From positions 1 to 64,000 of the forward strand of contig NZ_RXLO01000002.1 of NCBI RefSeq assembly GCF_003958645.1: a stretch of 64,000 nucleotides of DNA. Reading direction: 5' to 3'. A model generated the notes under the pieces. That model saw only the letters and a list, made by a program, of their open reading frames with translations. It was not told where the DNA came from and did not search any database. Below are positions 50,030-59,789 of this stretch, one piece after another. Numbering within the stretch: position 1 is the first letter of the stretch; every line of letters starts with the position of its first letter. The DNA is from Chitinophaga rhizosphaerae. GTDB lineage: Bacteria > Bacteroidota > Bacteroidia > Chitinophagales > Chitinophagaceae. The position numbers and the translations under genes are program-made.

Positions 50030-51838
50030 TCAAGGTGTTAATGCCATTTGTAGTTGGACGCGGAGGCGAGACTCCACTTCCGCTCCTTCGAATCCTATAT
50101 TGGCAAATCGTATCCGCCCGTTTTTGTCGATGACGTACGTGGCGGGAATGATGTTGAAATTGAATTTTTCGCCGATGTTGGGATCGGTATTGTAATACAC
50201 GGGGAAGGAATACGTTTTGTTCCCCTTCCAGTTCTGCGCATCCTGCAAAGTGTTTCTCGTACCGCTGTTGACGATCATGAAAACCACGTCCGGATTGCTT
50301 TTGAACTCATCGTAGAGCTTCTGCACGAAGGGCATTTCCTGCATGCAGGGCACACACCAGGTAGCCCAGAAATCGATCAGCACCACTTTCCCGCGGAGGC
50401 TTTCCGGGTTTACGGGATTGCCTTTCAGGTCAACGAACGACGAAAGCTCCGGCGCGGGTTTGTCGATCATTTGTTTGGCCACGGCCGCTTTCAGTTCCCC
50501 GAGGCGCCGTGCGCCGATTTCCGCCAGGGCCGTTTCGCGGCCGGTCTGTTTGTAGAAGCGGCTTACGTTTTCGAGGGTTTCGTGGTCGTGCGAAGCGGCG
50601 AGCGCGGCACGCATGTGCGCTTCACCCTCTCCGTCTTTCCCCTCCAGCATATCGATGAGGCCGAGCATGGACAGGAGGTTCCCTTTTGCCTGGCCGGTTA
50701 CCGCCCGGCGGGTGCTGTCGTCTACCAGCGGAATGATATGCCCCGTTTCCGGAAAGTACCGGATGAGCCCGGCGGGCCATCGGTCGGCCATAGCCAGTGC
50801 CATTTCTGTATATTGGCGCGCCAGCGGCAGGGCCACTGCGTTTTCGATGAGGGTTTCGGCCATGCTTTTGTAGAAGCGCGGGAGATGGGGGCTTTCCATG
50901 TCGTGGTGCACTTTCCCTGCATGGAGTACTGTTTTGGCGGAGTCTTTCGCCCGGGCGTACAGTTCGAACAACTGTTCATGGAAGGGCGAGAAATCCGCTT
51001 CGTTCTGTTCCGTTTCTTTGTCCAGCGCCAGTTCCAACAGGGAGATGCGGCGCGCGGAATCTTTTTCCCGGCCGATGAAATCTGCATGCAGGCTCCGGCC
51101 CAGTGCGGTTTCCGGATAGCGGGCGCCCACTTGCTTGCGGATGGAATCCAGGCGCGAGGGCTCCCCGATGATGAGGTAGCCCATCGTTACCCGGTTGAGG
51201 TTCCCGCGGTCGGACGGCGCTTCTTTCCACCTGGCTTCGATGACATCGTGCATCCGGCGGCGGATGGCTTTCTTTTCCGAAGCCAGTTTCGCCACCTGCT
51301 CCCGGTATACCAGCAGCCGCAATTGGGCTTCGTAGTTGTCGGGGAACGCCTTCAATTCCTGTTCGTACAGCTCCGCGGAAGCCGCCGCCGTCCCGGGCGC
51401 TTTGCCCATTTGCGCGGCCATGCTGCCGCCGCGGTACAACAAGGCATGGCGGACGGGCAGGCCTTTTTTGTACACCATCACTTCGAAAAGGCGGTCGGCC
51501 GCGGGCCGCTCGATCGTGTTGCCGCTGGTGAGCTGGAACGTGGCGAAGGCCGCGTAAGGCGCCAGCCGGAAGCTGGCGGTCCATTTACCGTCGGTTTTAG
51601 CCATCGGGATGCGGATGGGCAGGTCGTAAAAGTTGGAAGTGACGAACTGTACCGTTACGGCGGTTGCGCCGGCGGGGATAGGACCTCCCGGCACGGAGGG
51701 GTCCAGCGTAACGGTGACGGTGTCTCCCGGCTCCGGTTTCGCCGGCGCGATCACCACACGCTCCTGCGAGCGCGCGGTGAGGCCGGTGGTTATGAGGAGG
51801 AGGATTACAACGCTTATTTTATTTCTTATAGCCTTCAT
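50030..51838 (-). CDS. TlpA-family thiol-disulfide oxidoreductase with long N-terminal region (PUL D)
   Basis: 602 aa exported protein. A signal peptide (about 1-24) is followed by a beta-sandwich region (to about 120) and a helical TPR-like middle (about 130-440). The C-terminal thioredoxin domain (about 450-600) has the active-site WCVPC at 494-498 and the cis-Pro segment in IIPATYVIDKNG. Its start codon lies 20 nt inside the 3' end of the SusD gene, so translation is coupled. TlpA proteins of this build accompany SusC/SusD pairs in Bacteroidota; their role in uptake is unresolved. Confidence 0.92.
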   Translation of the reverse strand: MKAIRNKISVVILLLITTGLTARSQERVVIAPAKPEPGDTVTVTLDPSVPGGPIPAGATAVTVQFVTSNFYDLPIRIPMAKTDGKWTASFRLAPYAAFATFQLTSGNTIERPAADRLFEVMVYKKGLPVRHALLYRGGSMAAQMGKAPGTAAASAELYEQELKAFPDNYEAQLRLLVYREQVAKLASEKKAIRRRMHDVIEARWKEAPSDRGNLNRVTMGYLIIGEPSRLDSIRKQVGARYPETALGRSLHADFIGREKDSARRISLLELALDKETEQNEADFSPFHEQLFELYARAKDSAKTVLHAGKVHHDMESPHLPRFYKSMAETLIENAVALPLARQYTEMALAMADRWPAGLIRYFPETGHIIPLVDDSTRRAVTGQAKGNLLSMLGLIDMLEGKDGEGEAHMRAALAASHDHETLENVSRFYKQTGRETALAEIGARRLGELKAAVAKQMIDKPAPELSSFVDLKGNPVNPESLRGKVVLIDFWATWCVPCMQEMPFVQKLYDEFKSNPDVVFMIVNSGTRNTLQDAQNWKGNKTYSFPVYYNTDPNIGEKFNFNIIPATYVIDKNGRIRFANIGFEGAEVESRLRVQLQMALTP

Positions 51839-53204
51839 TCTGCGTCAGGTTGAGATTGGTGCTGATAGCGTATGCCGGGATTGGGTAGAGCGTATCGGTC
51901 GGCTGCCATTCGGCGCCTTTGATGGGCCCCAGCACGTCGGTAGAGCGTTGGGTACGCTTCAGATCAAACCACCTGTGGCCCCATTCCGCAAACAATTCGA
52001 ATTTCCTTTCACTTTCCACGGCCTGTAACAATTGCGGCTGCGTGAGCGCAGTGTTCAGCTTGGGCAGATTGGCACGAAGGCGGATGGAATCCAGGTCGGA
52101 ACGGCCGTCGTCCAGCTTATGCTGACGGATGCGCGCTTCGGCACGGATGAGGAATTGCTCGCCCATACGGAGCAGCATGGTGTTTTCCTGCACCGGCGTG
52201 GCATTGCGTACTTTATATTTGGCCGGCCAGAAATAGGTGGCGCCACTCGCGAGCGTACGGGTACCTGTCCAGTTGGCGAGGCGGGCATCGCCCGTTTCGA
52301 ATTTCCGGATCAGGTTGATCGTATCCAAACGGAACAGCGGGCCTGCGGTAGCGTTTGCGGGAATGGCCACCTGCGCTTCCCAGGTATTTCTTCCTCCACC
52401 CACGTTCACGGATTGCAGCTGGAAAATAGCCTCCCGGCTGTTGGCAAGGAACACGGAATTGAGGTCCTTCAACAGTTCATAATTTCCGTTACCGATCACG
52501 GCACTGGCTTCCGTTTCAGCCAGCGCCCACTCGTGGCGATAGAGATACACCCGCGCCAGCATCGCGGATGCGGCCGTTTTGTTCGGGCGAACCCGGTTAC
52601 CGTTTGGATAGTTGTCGCCCAGCAATTGCTTCGCCGCACGCAGGTCTTCCACCACCTGGTCGTACACTTTTTCCGTTTTCTCCCGGGGAAGCTTCTCGGA
52701 AACGCGATAATCTGTCGTGAGCACCAGCGGCACATCGCCATACATATTTACGAGATAGAAATAAAAGTAGGCGCGCATGAAACGTGCTTCTCCAAGCAGT
52801 TGATCTTTCAACGCCGGCGTCAGCGTCGTGGACGCAGTCAGCCCTTCCACACAGGCATTGGCCGTATAAATATAACTGTAGATGGCGTTCCAGAACCGCT
52901 CAACGTAGGTACTGTTCGGCAACAGACGCGCCTGTTTGAATACATCGTAGTCTTCGAAGTTACTGGCATAATAAACATCGTCTCCATGAATACCGGCGAG
53001 AAAATTCATCATCACGTTGGCCCAGAGATAGTTAAGGCTGTTCATGCTGATGTAAATGCCGGTAACGGCGGATGTGGCGTTCTGATCGGTAGCGAACACC
53101 TTCTCGTCTCCTACTTCCGTTTTCGGCGTAGGCGTGTCGAGATATTTGTTGCACGACGCGGTAAGCGTAGCGGCGAATATGATAAGAAGCGAAATTCGTT
53201 TCAT
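51819..53204 (-). CDS. RagB/SusD-family surface lipoprotein (PUL D)
   Basis: 461 aa. The lipobox ends in TASC with Cys18, followed by NKYLDTPTPKTEV. RagB/SusD helices include LLGEARFMRAYFYFYLVNMYGDVPLVL and NKTAASAMLARVYLYRHEWALAE. The C-terminal FELFAEWGHRWFDLKR and YPIPAYAISTNLNLTQNEGYKK segments are canonical. It follows SusC by 21 nt and overlaps the TlpA gene by 20 nt. Ligand unknown. Confidence 0.95.
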   Translation of the reverse strand: MKRISLLIIFAATLTASCNKYLDTPTPKTEVGDEKVFATDQNATSAVTGIYISMNSLNYLWANVMMNFLAGIHGDDVYYASNFEDYDVFKQARLLPNSTYVERFWNAIYSYIYTANACVEGLTASTTLTPALKDQLLGEARFMRAYFYFYLVNMYGDVPLVLTTDYRVSEKLPREKTEKVYDQVVEDLRAAKQLLGDNYPNGNRVRPNKTAASAMLARVYLYRHEWALAETEASAVIGNGNYELLKDLNSVFLANSREAIFQLQSVNVGGGRNTWEAQVAIPANATAGPLFRLDTINLIRKFETGDARLANWTGTRTLASGATYFWPAKYKVRNATPVQENTMLLRMGEQFLIRAEARIRQHKLDDGRSDLDSIRLRANLPKLNTALTQPQLLQAVESERKFELFAEWGHRWFDLKRTQRSTDVLGPIKGAEWQPTDTLYPIPAYAISTNLNLTQNEGYKK

Positions 53205-53225
53205 CTTGATGCTTTTGGATGATAG

Positions 53226-56200
53226 TTATAAACTCAGCTGGATACCTGCGGTAATGGCCTTCACGGGCGGCAGGCGGATGCCTTGTGTTTCAGGGTCAAT
53301 CCCTTTGTAGTTCGTGAACGTCAGCAGGTTCTGCGCATTGGCATATACCACCAGACGGTTCAGCTTGATTTTACGCGCATACTCCGACAGGTCGTACCGC
53401 AGCGAAACATTTTTCAGGCGGATGTAGCTGGCATTGCCCCACACCGCGCTGGACAACCGGTAAACGTCGAACAGGGTATTGGCCTGGGTGGTGGTTGCGC
53501 GGGGAATGTCAGTTATGTCGCCGGGCTTCTGCCAGCGGTCCAACGCTTCACGGCCCTGGTTGAAACGCATGCCATATGCATTCGCCAGTCGTCCATAGTT
53601 ATATTCACCACCTTCCTGCTGCACGAACTGGAAAAGGAAATCGAGTTCCACTTTCTTATACTTCAGCGAGTTCTGCAAACCGCCGTAGTATTCGGGCATG
53701 GCATTGCCGAGGATCACGAAATCCGTGAACTCTACCGGCCGGCCGCCGCTTCCATCTTTGGTCCAAAATACAGGCTTCCCGTTCGCGGGGTCCACATATT
53801 GGAACTGGTATCCTTTCACGATGGTGAGCGGTTCGCCCACTACATACTTGTCGCGGTAAACGGTTTTTTCGATGCCATCGAACTTCTTCAGCTTGTTTTT
53901 CGGAATGGTGATATTGACGGAAGTGGTCCAGGAAAAATGATCGCGGCGGATGTTATCTGTCGTCAGGTCCATCTCCCAGCCGGCGTTCTGCACTACGGCA
54001 TCGAAATTGTCGCGCAGGCCGGAGAAACCCACCTGCGGCGTCAGCGAGAGATCGATGAGCTGGTTATCGGTCAGGCTGTGATAATATCCGGCATTGAAAA
54101 GGATGCGGTTTTTCAGGAATCCCAGCTCGATGCCGCCTTCCGATTTGCGGGATACTTCCCAATGATATTCCGGGTTGGCGATGCGGGAAGGCGTGAGGCC
54201 GGTACTGCCATCATAAATGTATGCGCTGTTGGAGGCGGCCCAGCTGGCGAGGTAATCGTAGTAACCGATATTGTCGCTTCCCACGGACCCATAGCTTCCG
54301 CGCAGTTTCCCGTGCGAAAGCCAGCTCAGTTGCTTCATCCAGGGCTCGTCGGAGAAGATCCAGGCGGCGCCGATGGAGCCGAAATTACCCCAGCGGTTGT
54401 CTGGCCCAAACCGGGTGGAACCATCGCGGCGAAAGTTGGCATTCAGGATATATTTCCCGTCCCGGTTATATGTCACGCGGCCAAAAATGGAATTGTAGCG
54501 GTACATATAATAGTTAAGGTTCTCATTGCGGACGCCCGCCGAATCCATGATATGCATGAATTCTTCGCCAGAAAAACGGCTGGCGTCGGTGCGCTTGCCG
54601 TCGCGGATATTTTCCTGCCAACTGGTACCGGCCAGCACGGAAAGGTCGCCCTTGCCGATGGCCCGCTTGAATTCCAGCTGCGGCTCCACCACATAGGAAT
54701 GCGCTTTCGTATCGCCGAAATACGTAGACGCATTGGCGGAGCTCTGCGCGTTCAGGCTCGACGGCGGCGTGATCTGCATCTGTTCCATGGTGGTATTGGT
54801 ATACCCGCCGGTTACCTTGGCCGTGAGGCCTGGCAGCACGGTATAACGGATTTCCCCGTTGGTGATTAGGCTCCGCAATTTGGAATTATATGTGCGCGAC
54901 AGGGGGGCGATGGGGTTTTGATCGCTGCTGAACCAGTAGAATTTGCCATCTGGCCCATACACCGGGTAATTCGGCGAAAGGCTGAAAACGTAAGACATAT
55001 CGCTGGGCAGCGAATTGTTCTTATCTCCGGTGTAGTTGGCTGAAACCCGGAACCCGAAACGGCTGTTTTTACTTTTATGATCGAGACTGAAGTGCCCGGT
55101 CCCCCGCTTGTACGCGAGATCGTTGGGCAGCACAGTGGTTTCCCTTCTGAAGGTACCGCTGAGCAGATACCGGGTTTGTGCAGTACCGCCGGAAGCGGAA
55201 AGTTGGGCTTCGGTCTGGTTGGCAGTATTACCAATGAGCCGTTTCTGCCAGTCGTTATTTTCGGTCTGGCTCCATTCGAGCAGGTCGGGCGCATTATCTG
55301 TTGTGGGCGTGAGGTTGTCGTTGGCGAATGCTTCCTTGCGCATGGCGAGGTATTCGGCCGTGCTGAGCATCGGCATCCGGTTTACGACTCTGCTTGCGCC
55401 GCTGTAAACGTTCGCATTAACGGACGTTTTGCCGGCGCGTCCTTTCTTCGTCGTGATCATCACCACGCCATTGGCGGCGCGCGAGCCGTAGATCGCCGTT
55501 GCATCGGCATCTTTCAGCACATCTATCCTTTCGATATCGGCGGGATTGAGGGCGGCCAACGGACTTTGATTTCCGCCGGCAACCGGGATGGTAGTGTTCA
55601 TCGACTCCTCGAGATAAGGCACCCCGTCAATGACAAAGAGCGGTCCATTGGCCTTCAGCAGCGAGTTCTGGCCGCGGAGGGTCACGTTGAAAGTGGTGCC
55701 GGGCAAGCCGCTGTTGGCCGTGATGAACAACCCGGGCACGCGGCCCTGCATCGCGGCAAGCGGATCCGTTACCGGACTGTTGGCAATGTCTTTGCTTCTC
55801 ACGGAAGACACGGAGCCGGTAAGGCTTTTCCGCACGGCGGAGCCGTAACCGATGACCACGGCTTCGTCGAGCGCGCTGATGTTCGGTTTGAGGCGGATGC
55901 TGAGTGCGCCGGCGCCTACGGTCACTTCCTGCTGTTCGAAGCCGATGTAGGAAATCACCAGCACATCGCCGGGTTCAGCGTTCAGTTTGAATTTCCCGTC
56001 AACATCGGTGGTGGCGCCCGCCTGGGTGCCCTTGATGCGGATGGTGACCCCGGGCAGCGGGGTTCCGTCCGTTCCGGTAACGGTACCCGTCACTTCCTGT
56101 CTGGCTGCATTGGCGGAAGGAGCGGCAGGAGTAACTGGTTTCGGTTTGATGAAGATGGTCTTGTCCTTCACGGAATAATCCAGCGGCTGGTCTTTAAAAA

Positions 56201-56498
56201 CCGCCAGCAGAAAAGATTCCAGGGGTTGATTGCTAGCCTGGATCGTCACTTTCTCAGCACTGCGCAACAGTTCCCTATCGTAAAAGAACAGGTAGCCGGT
56301 CTGGCGCTTCACGGCAGAAAACACTTCCTCCAGCGAAGCGTTCTGCAGCTTCACGGTCACCCGTTGGGCATAGGTAGTGGCGGAAACGTTGAGGCAGGCC
56401 GCCAGGATAAGAAATGCTGTCCATCTCATGATTCGTCTGAGTTTGGTTGAAAGCAGCCCCTTTCCAAAACAGGGGCCGGCATGATCGGTCAATTGCAT
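53226..56498 (-). CDS. SusC/RagA TonB-linked transporter with STN domain (PUL D)
   Basis: 1090 aa from the ATG at 56498; the longer frame to 56573 is less likely. The signal region runs to about residue 45 (TTYAQ), then STN domain (about 46-118, VTVKLQNASLEEVFSAVKRQ). A carboxypeptidase-regulatory-like domain (about 135-215) follows, then plug (about 220-330) and barrel. The STN domain fits control through the FecR protein encoded 96 nt upstream. It works with the SusD encoded 21 nt downstream. Confidence 0.95.
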   Translation of the reverse strand: MQLTDHAGPCFGKGLLSTKLRRIMRWTAFLILAACLNVSATTYAQRVTVKLQNASLEEVFSAVKRQTGYLFFYDRELLRSAEKVTIQASNQPLESFLLAVFKDQPLDYSVKDKTIFIKPKPVTPAAPSANAARQEVTGTVTGTDGTPLPGVTIRIKGTQAGATTDVDGKFKLNAEPGDVLVISYIGFEQQEVTVGAGALSIRLKPNISALDEAVVIGYGSAVRKSLTGSVSSVRSKDIANSPVTDPLAAMQGRVPGLFITANSGLPGTTFNVTLRGQNSLLKANGPLFVIDGVPYLEESMNTTIPVAGGNQSPLAALNPADIERIDVLKDADATAIYGSRAANGVVMITTKKGRAGKTSVNANVYSGASRVVNRMPMLSTAEYLAMRKEAFANDNLTPTTDNAPDLLEWSQTENNDWQKRLIGNTANQTEAQLSASGGTAQTRYLLSGTFRRETTVLPNDLAYKRGTGHFSLDHKSKNSRFGFRVSANYTGDKNNSLPSDMSYVFSLSPNYPVYGPDGKFYWFSSDQNPIAPLSRTYNSKLRSLITNGEIRYTVLPGLTAKVTGGYTNTTMEQMQITPPSSLNAQSSANASTYFGDTKAHSYVVEPQLEFKRAIGKGDLSVLAGTSWQENIRDGKRTDASRFSGEEFMHIMDSAGVRNENLNYYMYRYNSIFGRVTYNRDGKYILNANFRRDGSTRFGPDNRWGNFGSIGAAWIFSDEPWMKQLSWLSHGKLRGSYGSVGSDNIGYYDYLASWAASNSAYIYDGSTGLTPSRIANPEYHWEVSRKSEGGIELGFLKNRILFNAGYYHSLTDNQLIDLSLTPQVGFSGLRDNFDAVVQNAGWEMDLTTDNIRRDHFSWTTSVNITIPKNKLKKFDGIEKTVYRDKYVVGEPLTIVKGYQFQYVDPANGKPVFWTKDGSGGRPVEFTDFVILGNAMPEYYGGLQNSLKYKKVELDFLFQFVQQEGGEYNYGRLANAYGMRFNQGREALDRWQKPGDITDIPRATTTQANTLFDVYRLSSAVWGNASYIRLKNVSLRYDLSEYARKIKLNRLVVYANAQNLLTFTNYKGIDPETQGIRLPPVKAITAGIQLSL

Positions 56499-56594
56499 AG
56501 ATTTGCATTGTCTGGTTAATAGTAATTCAAGTTCGTTGCTAAGATGCCTGACATTCGCCGGGGGTGGGTCCAATCACCTCCGGTTTCTGTTTTT

Positions 56595-57776
56595 TTATAA
56601 TGGTTGTATGATGATCTTCGATCCTTCAATGGTGAACGACATGCCCGAAACCCGCAGGCCATCGAGCACATCCTGCAGCGGCAGGTTCCGTTGTATTTCG
56701 CCGTCGAACCGGCGGTCGGGCACAATCCCGCGATACTCCACTTCCACGTCGTACCACCGCTGGAGTTGCCGCATGACGGCTTTTACGTCTGCGTTCCTGA
56801 AATAGAACACGGCGTTCCTCCAGGCCAGGGCTTCTTCCACATCCGGCCGCGCATCTAATACCGGGGCGCCGCCGCTGATCGCCGCCTGTTGCCCGGGCGC
56901 CAGTTTCCGCGTTTGCCCGCCCGCCGTCACCGCCACGGAGCCTTTCACCAAAGTCGCGCGGATCGCGGGCTCGTCGGCATAGGCGTTGATGTTGAATTCC
57001 GTTCCCAGCACCGCTACTTCGGCCTTCCCGTCTACTGCCACCGTAAAGGGTTTCGCTGCATCCGGGCGCACCTCGAAATACGCTTCGCCCGTCAGTTCCA
57101 CTTTCCTCGCTCCCGGCCCGAACGCCACGGGAAACCGCAGCGACGATCCGGCGTTCAGCCAAACCTGCGACCCGTCGGGCAAGGCGATGCGGAACTGTCC
57201 GCCGCGCGGCGTGCGCAGGGTGTTGTATTGCAACGCTCCTTCCTTTCCGCCGGGCTGGTACACGAGCGATCCGCCGTGCTGGCTGGCCGTGGCGCCCTGT
57301 TGCGGGATGGTCTGGTTACCGGCGCTGTCCAGCGGAATGGTGGTACCGTCTGCCAGGGTGAGCACGGCTTTGCTGGTGGCCGGCAGAATCGATTGCTGCA
57401 CCGCGGCCACAGGGGCCTGGGCGGCTTCCTGCCCCGGCTTCCAAAGCCAGATCCCGGCTACGGCGGCTACGATAACGGCAGCAGCGGCCCACCAGCGGTA
57501 ATCCATACGCTTCACTTTCTCCCCTTCGCTATCCGCCGGAGCGGGAAAGTGTTTTTCGGCAAACCGTTGCCAGGCGGCGCCTTCGTCGGGCGCGCCGAAT
57601 TGTTGCAACCGGCTTTGCAGGCCGGGGGCACTGGTCATCCGCTCGTAAAACGCGCGATGTTCCGCATTGGCAGCCAGCCAATCCTGCAATTCGCGGGCCT
57701 CGGCTTCCGTCTGTTCGCCGCGCAGTTCCTTGAGGATCAGTTCGGCAGGTCGTTGTATCAGTTGTGGGTCCAACAT
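56595..57776 (-). CDS. FecR-type anti-sigma factor (PUL D)
   Basis: 393 aa. The cytoplasmic anti-sigma region (about 1-88) is followed by a membrane segment (about 93-112). The periplasmic FecR domain (about 180-285) contains TPRGGQFRIALPDGSQVWLNAGSS-type and VAVLGTEFNINAYADE strands, then DUF4974 (about 320-390). It precedes the STN-containing SusC. Its ECF sigma partner is encoded at 59127-59789, separated by an opposite-strand MBL-fold gene instead of lying directly upstream. Confidence 0.95.
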   Translation of the reverse strand: MLDPQLIQRPAELILKELRGEQTEAEARELQDWLAANAEHRAFYERMTSAPGLQSRLQQFGAPDEGAAWQRFAEKHFPAPADSEGEKVKRMDYRWWAAAAVIVAAVAGIWLWKPGQEAAQAPVAAVQQSILPATSKAVLTLADGTTIPLDSAGNQTIPQQGATASQHGGSLVYQPGGKEGALQYNTLRTPRGGQFRIALPDGSQVWLNAGSSLRFPVAFGPGARKVELTGEAYFEVRPDAAKPFTVAVDGKAEVAVLGTEFNINAYADEPAIRATLVKGSVAVTAGGQTRKLAPGQQAAISGGAPVLDARPDVEEALAWRNAVFYFRNADVKAVMRQLQRWYDVEVEYRGIVPDRRFDGEIQRNLPLQDVLDGLRVSGMSFTIEGSKIIIQPL

Positions 57777-57990
57777 CGATATTTTTATGGATTACTATTG
57801 AAACAACAGGTTTGTTATTTCGATGACAAGGTTTGAAGGATTTTTTTGAAGATTTTTTTAGCGGGGATGGAATATCAATGGCTTTATATATCCGGAAATC
57901 GCCCTTCCGCAACGAATTTTTCCATTCTCCCAAAATATTTCCCTTTTTCAATCGTCAACTTAAACAACCGCGAGATGCGGCCGGCTATCC

Positions 57991-59121
57991 ATGAAGAGAC
58001 TATTTAAAACACTAAAATACATGATGTTAGTACTGCTCGTACTGGTAATCCTGCTAACCGTCACCACTTATTTTTATATGAAGCGCCCCCAGTTCGGGGC
58101 CTTACCGGAAGGTAAAAGGTGGGAATCCATACAAAAGTCGCCGCACTTCAAAGAAGGGCGCTTCCGCAACCTCGTGGAAATGCCCGTGATCGCAGAAGGG
58201 TATTCCATGCCGGGGGAAATTTTCAAAACCCTCTTCAAAAAATTCCCCAACCGCGAGCCGGCAGATTCCCTGCCGTCCGTTAAAACCGACCTCCGCAACA
58301 CCCCCCGCGACAGCGGCATGATCGTCTGGTTCGGGCATTCGTCATTTTTTTTGCAGCTGGATGGCGTGCGTTTTCTCGTAGATCCCGTGTTTAGCGGCAA
58401 AGCATCGCCCCTGCCCGGCGGCGTGAAGGCGTACAATGGCAGCGATATCTACACCGCCGCCGATATGCCCGAAATCGATTACATGCTCCTTTCCCACGAC
58501 CATTACGACCACCTGGATTTCGAAACGGCCGTGGCGCTGAAAGACCGGGTTAGATTCGTGATCTGTGGACTGGGTGCGGGCGCGCACTACGAAAAATGGG
58601 GCTACCGGCCGGAGCAGATCATCGAAAAAGACTGGTACGACCAACTGGAGATCAAACCTGGACTTACCATCTTCACCGAATCCACCCATCATGATTCGGG
58701 CCGGGGATTCACCCGCGGACAAAGCCTCTGGCTGAGTTTCTACATCCGCTCGCCCCGGGGGAGCGTCTATTATAGTGGAGACGGTGGATACGACAGCCGG
58801 TTCCGGGAGATTTTCCGTAAACATGGCGCGCCCGACTGGGCCATTATGGAATGCGGCCAGTACAACGAAGCCTGGCACTCCGTGCACGAACTGCCGGAAG
58901 AAGTAGCGAAAGCGACCGAAGAACTGCATGCCGGGAACCTGCTGACGGTCCACCACTCCAAATTCACATTGGCGAACCATCCCTGGAACGAGCCACTGGA
59001 GAAAATTTCAGCACATTCACAAAACAAGTCTTACCGGCTGGCAACGCCCATGATCGGGGAACCTGTCCGGCTACACGATAACGCACAACAATTTGAACAA
59101 TGGTGGAAAAAGATACAATAA
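57991..59121 (+). CDS. MBL-fold metallo-hydrolase (UlaG/NAPE-PLD-like) with N-terminal membrane anchor
   Basis: 376 aa. An N-terminal hydrophobic segment (about 10-29) probably anchors it to the inner membrane, facing the periplasm. The metallo-beta-lactamase fold shows GHSSFFLQLDGVRFLVDP at 115-132 and the metal motif SHDHYDHLD at 168-176 (His169, His171, Asp173, His174). Further ligands are expected in STHHDSG and YSGDGGYDSRF. The layout matches the UlaG/N-acyl-phosphatidylethanolamine phospholipase D-like group; the true substrate is unknown. It lies between sigma and FecR on the opposite strand and ends 5 nt from the sigma stop codon. Confidence 0.9.
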   Translation: MKRLFKTLKYMMLVLLVLVILLTVTTYFYMKRPQFGALPEGKRWESIQKSPHFKEGRFRNLVEMPVIAEGYSMPGEIFKTLFKKFPNREPADSLPSVKTDLRNTPRDSGMIVWFGHSSFFLQLDGVRFLVDPVFSGKASPLPGGVKAYNGSDIYTAADMPEIDYMLLSHDHYDHLDFETAVALKDRVRFVICGLGAGAHYEKWGYRPEQIIEKDWYDQLEIKPGLTIFTESTHHDSGRGFTRGQSLWLSFYIRSPRGSVYYSGDGGYDSRFREIFRKHGAPDWAIMECGQYNEAWHSVHELPEEVAKATEELHAGNLLTVHHSKFTLANHPWNEPLEKISAHSQNKSYRLATPMIGEPVRLHDNAQQFEQWWKKIQ

Positions 59122-59126
59122 CCGGG

Positions 59127-59789
59127 TTAGTGGAAATGCCGGGTAAACGCCAGCCAGGCGTAGAATACGGGCAAGAGATCGCGTTTGAGCAAAGCGGCGC
59201 GGATGAGTTTGAGGGCGCGGAGCTTCTGGGTCCTGACGGTGTTGTAGGAAATGGACAGCTCCCCGGCGATCTCCTCGTTTTTCTTCCCTTCCAGGTAACT
59301 CATCTTGAAGATACGCCGGCATTGAGCGGGCAACTCATCGATCTCCCGGTACAAGCTGGCGATGATCTCGGTCTCGGCCAGCCGCGGGTCGAAAGCGCCC
59401 GTGTCGGGAAGGGCGTCGCCGGAAAGGTAAGCATAGTCTCTATCGCGCGATTGTTGCCTTTCCTTTAGTTTGAGATGATTGAGGCAAGCGTTGCGGACAG
59501 ACACGTACAGCCAGGAACGGAGCGCGGCGGCGTTGGGGAATACCGGCCTTTTATCCCACAACCGGGAAAACACTTCCTGTATAAGGTCTTCCGCTTCCTG
59601 CCGGTCGTCCACGATGGTGCCGGCATAATAGCAAAGCGCCTTATAATGCTGCTGAAAAACCGATCTGAAAGCTTCCTGATCTCCCAGGGCAATCCGCTCC
59701 AGCCAATCCTGTTCCGTATTTCGATGCGCAGGCAATAAAGTCCTCCCGGTTGTTTTGTTGGTTTCGATTCGAAGCTTTAAAAATACCAA
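59127..59789 (-). CDS. ECF RNA polymerase sigma-70 factor (PUL D)
   Basis: Up to 220 aa. Region 2 (about 40-110) includes YYAGTIVDDRQEAEDLIQEVF and LWDKRPVFPNAAALRSWLYVSVRNACLNHL. Region 4 (about 155-205) includes MSYLEGKKNEEIAGELSISYNTVRTQKLRALK. The frame begins with a TTG at 59789, and no ATG lies before the conserved region, so the start is uncertain; a TTG near 59735 (ahead of PAHRNTEQDW) is an alternative. It probably partners the FecR at 56595-57776. Clustered TGTCCG sites lie upstream. Confidence 0.9.
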   Translation of the reverse strand: MVFLKLRIETNKTTGRTLLPAHRNTEQDWLERIALGDQEAFRSVFQQHYKALCYYAGTIVDDRQEAEDLIQEVFSRLWDKRPVFPNAAALRSWLYVSVRNACLNHLKLKERQQSRDRDYAYLSGDALPDTGAFDPRLAETEIIASLYREIDELPAQCRRIFKMSYLEGKKNEEIAGELSISYNTVRTQKLRALKLIRAALLKRDLLPVFYAWLAFTRHFH

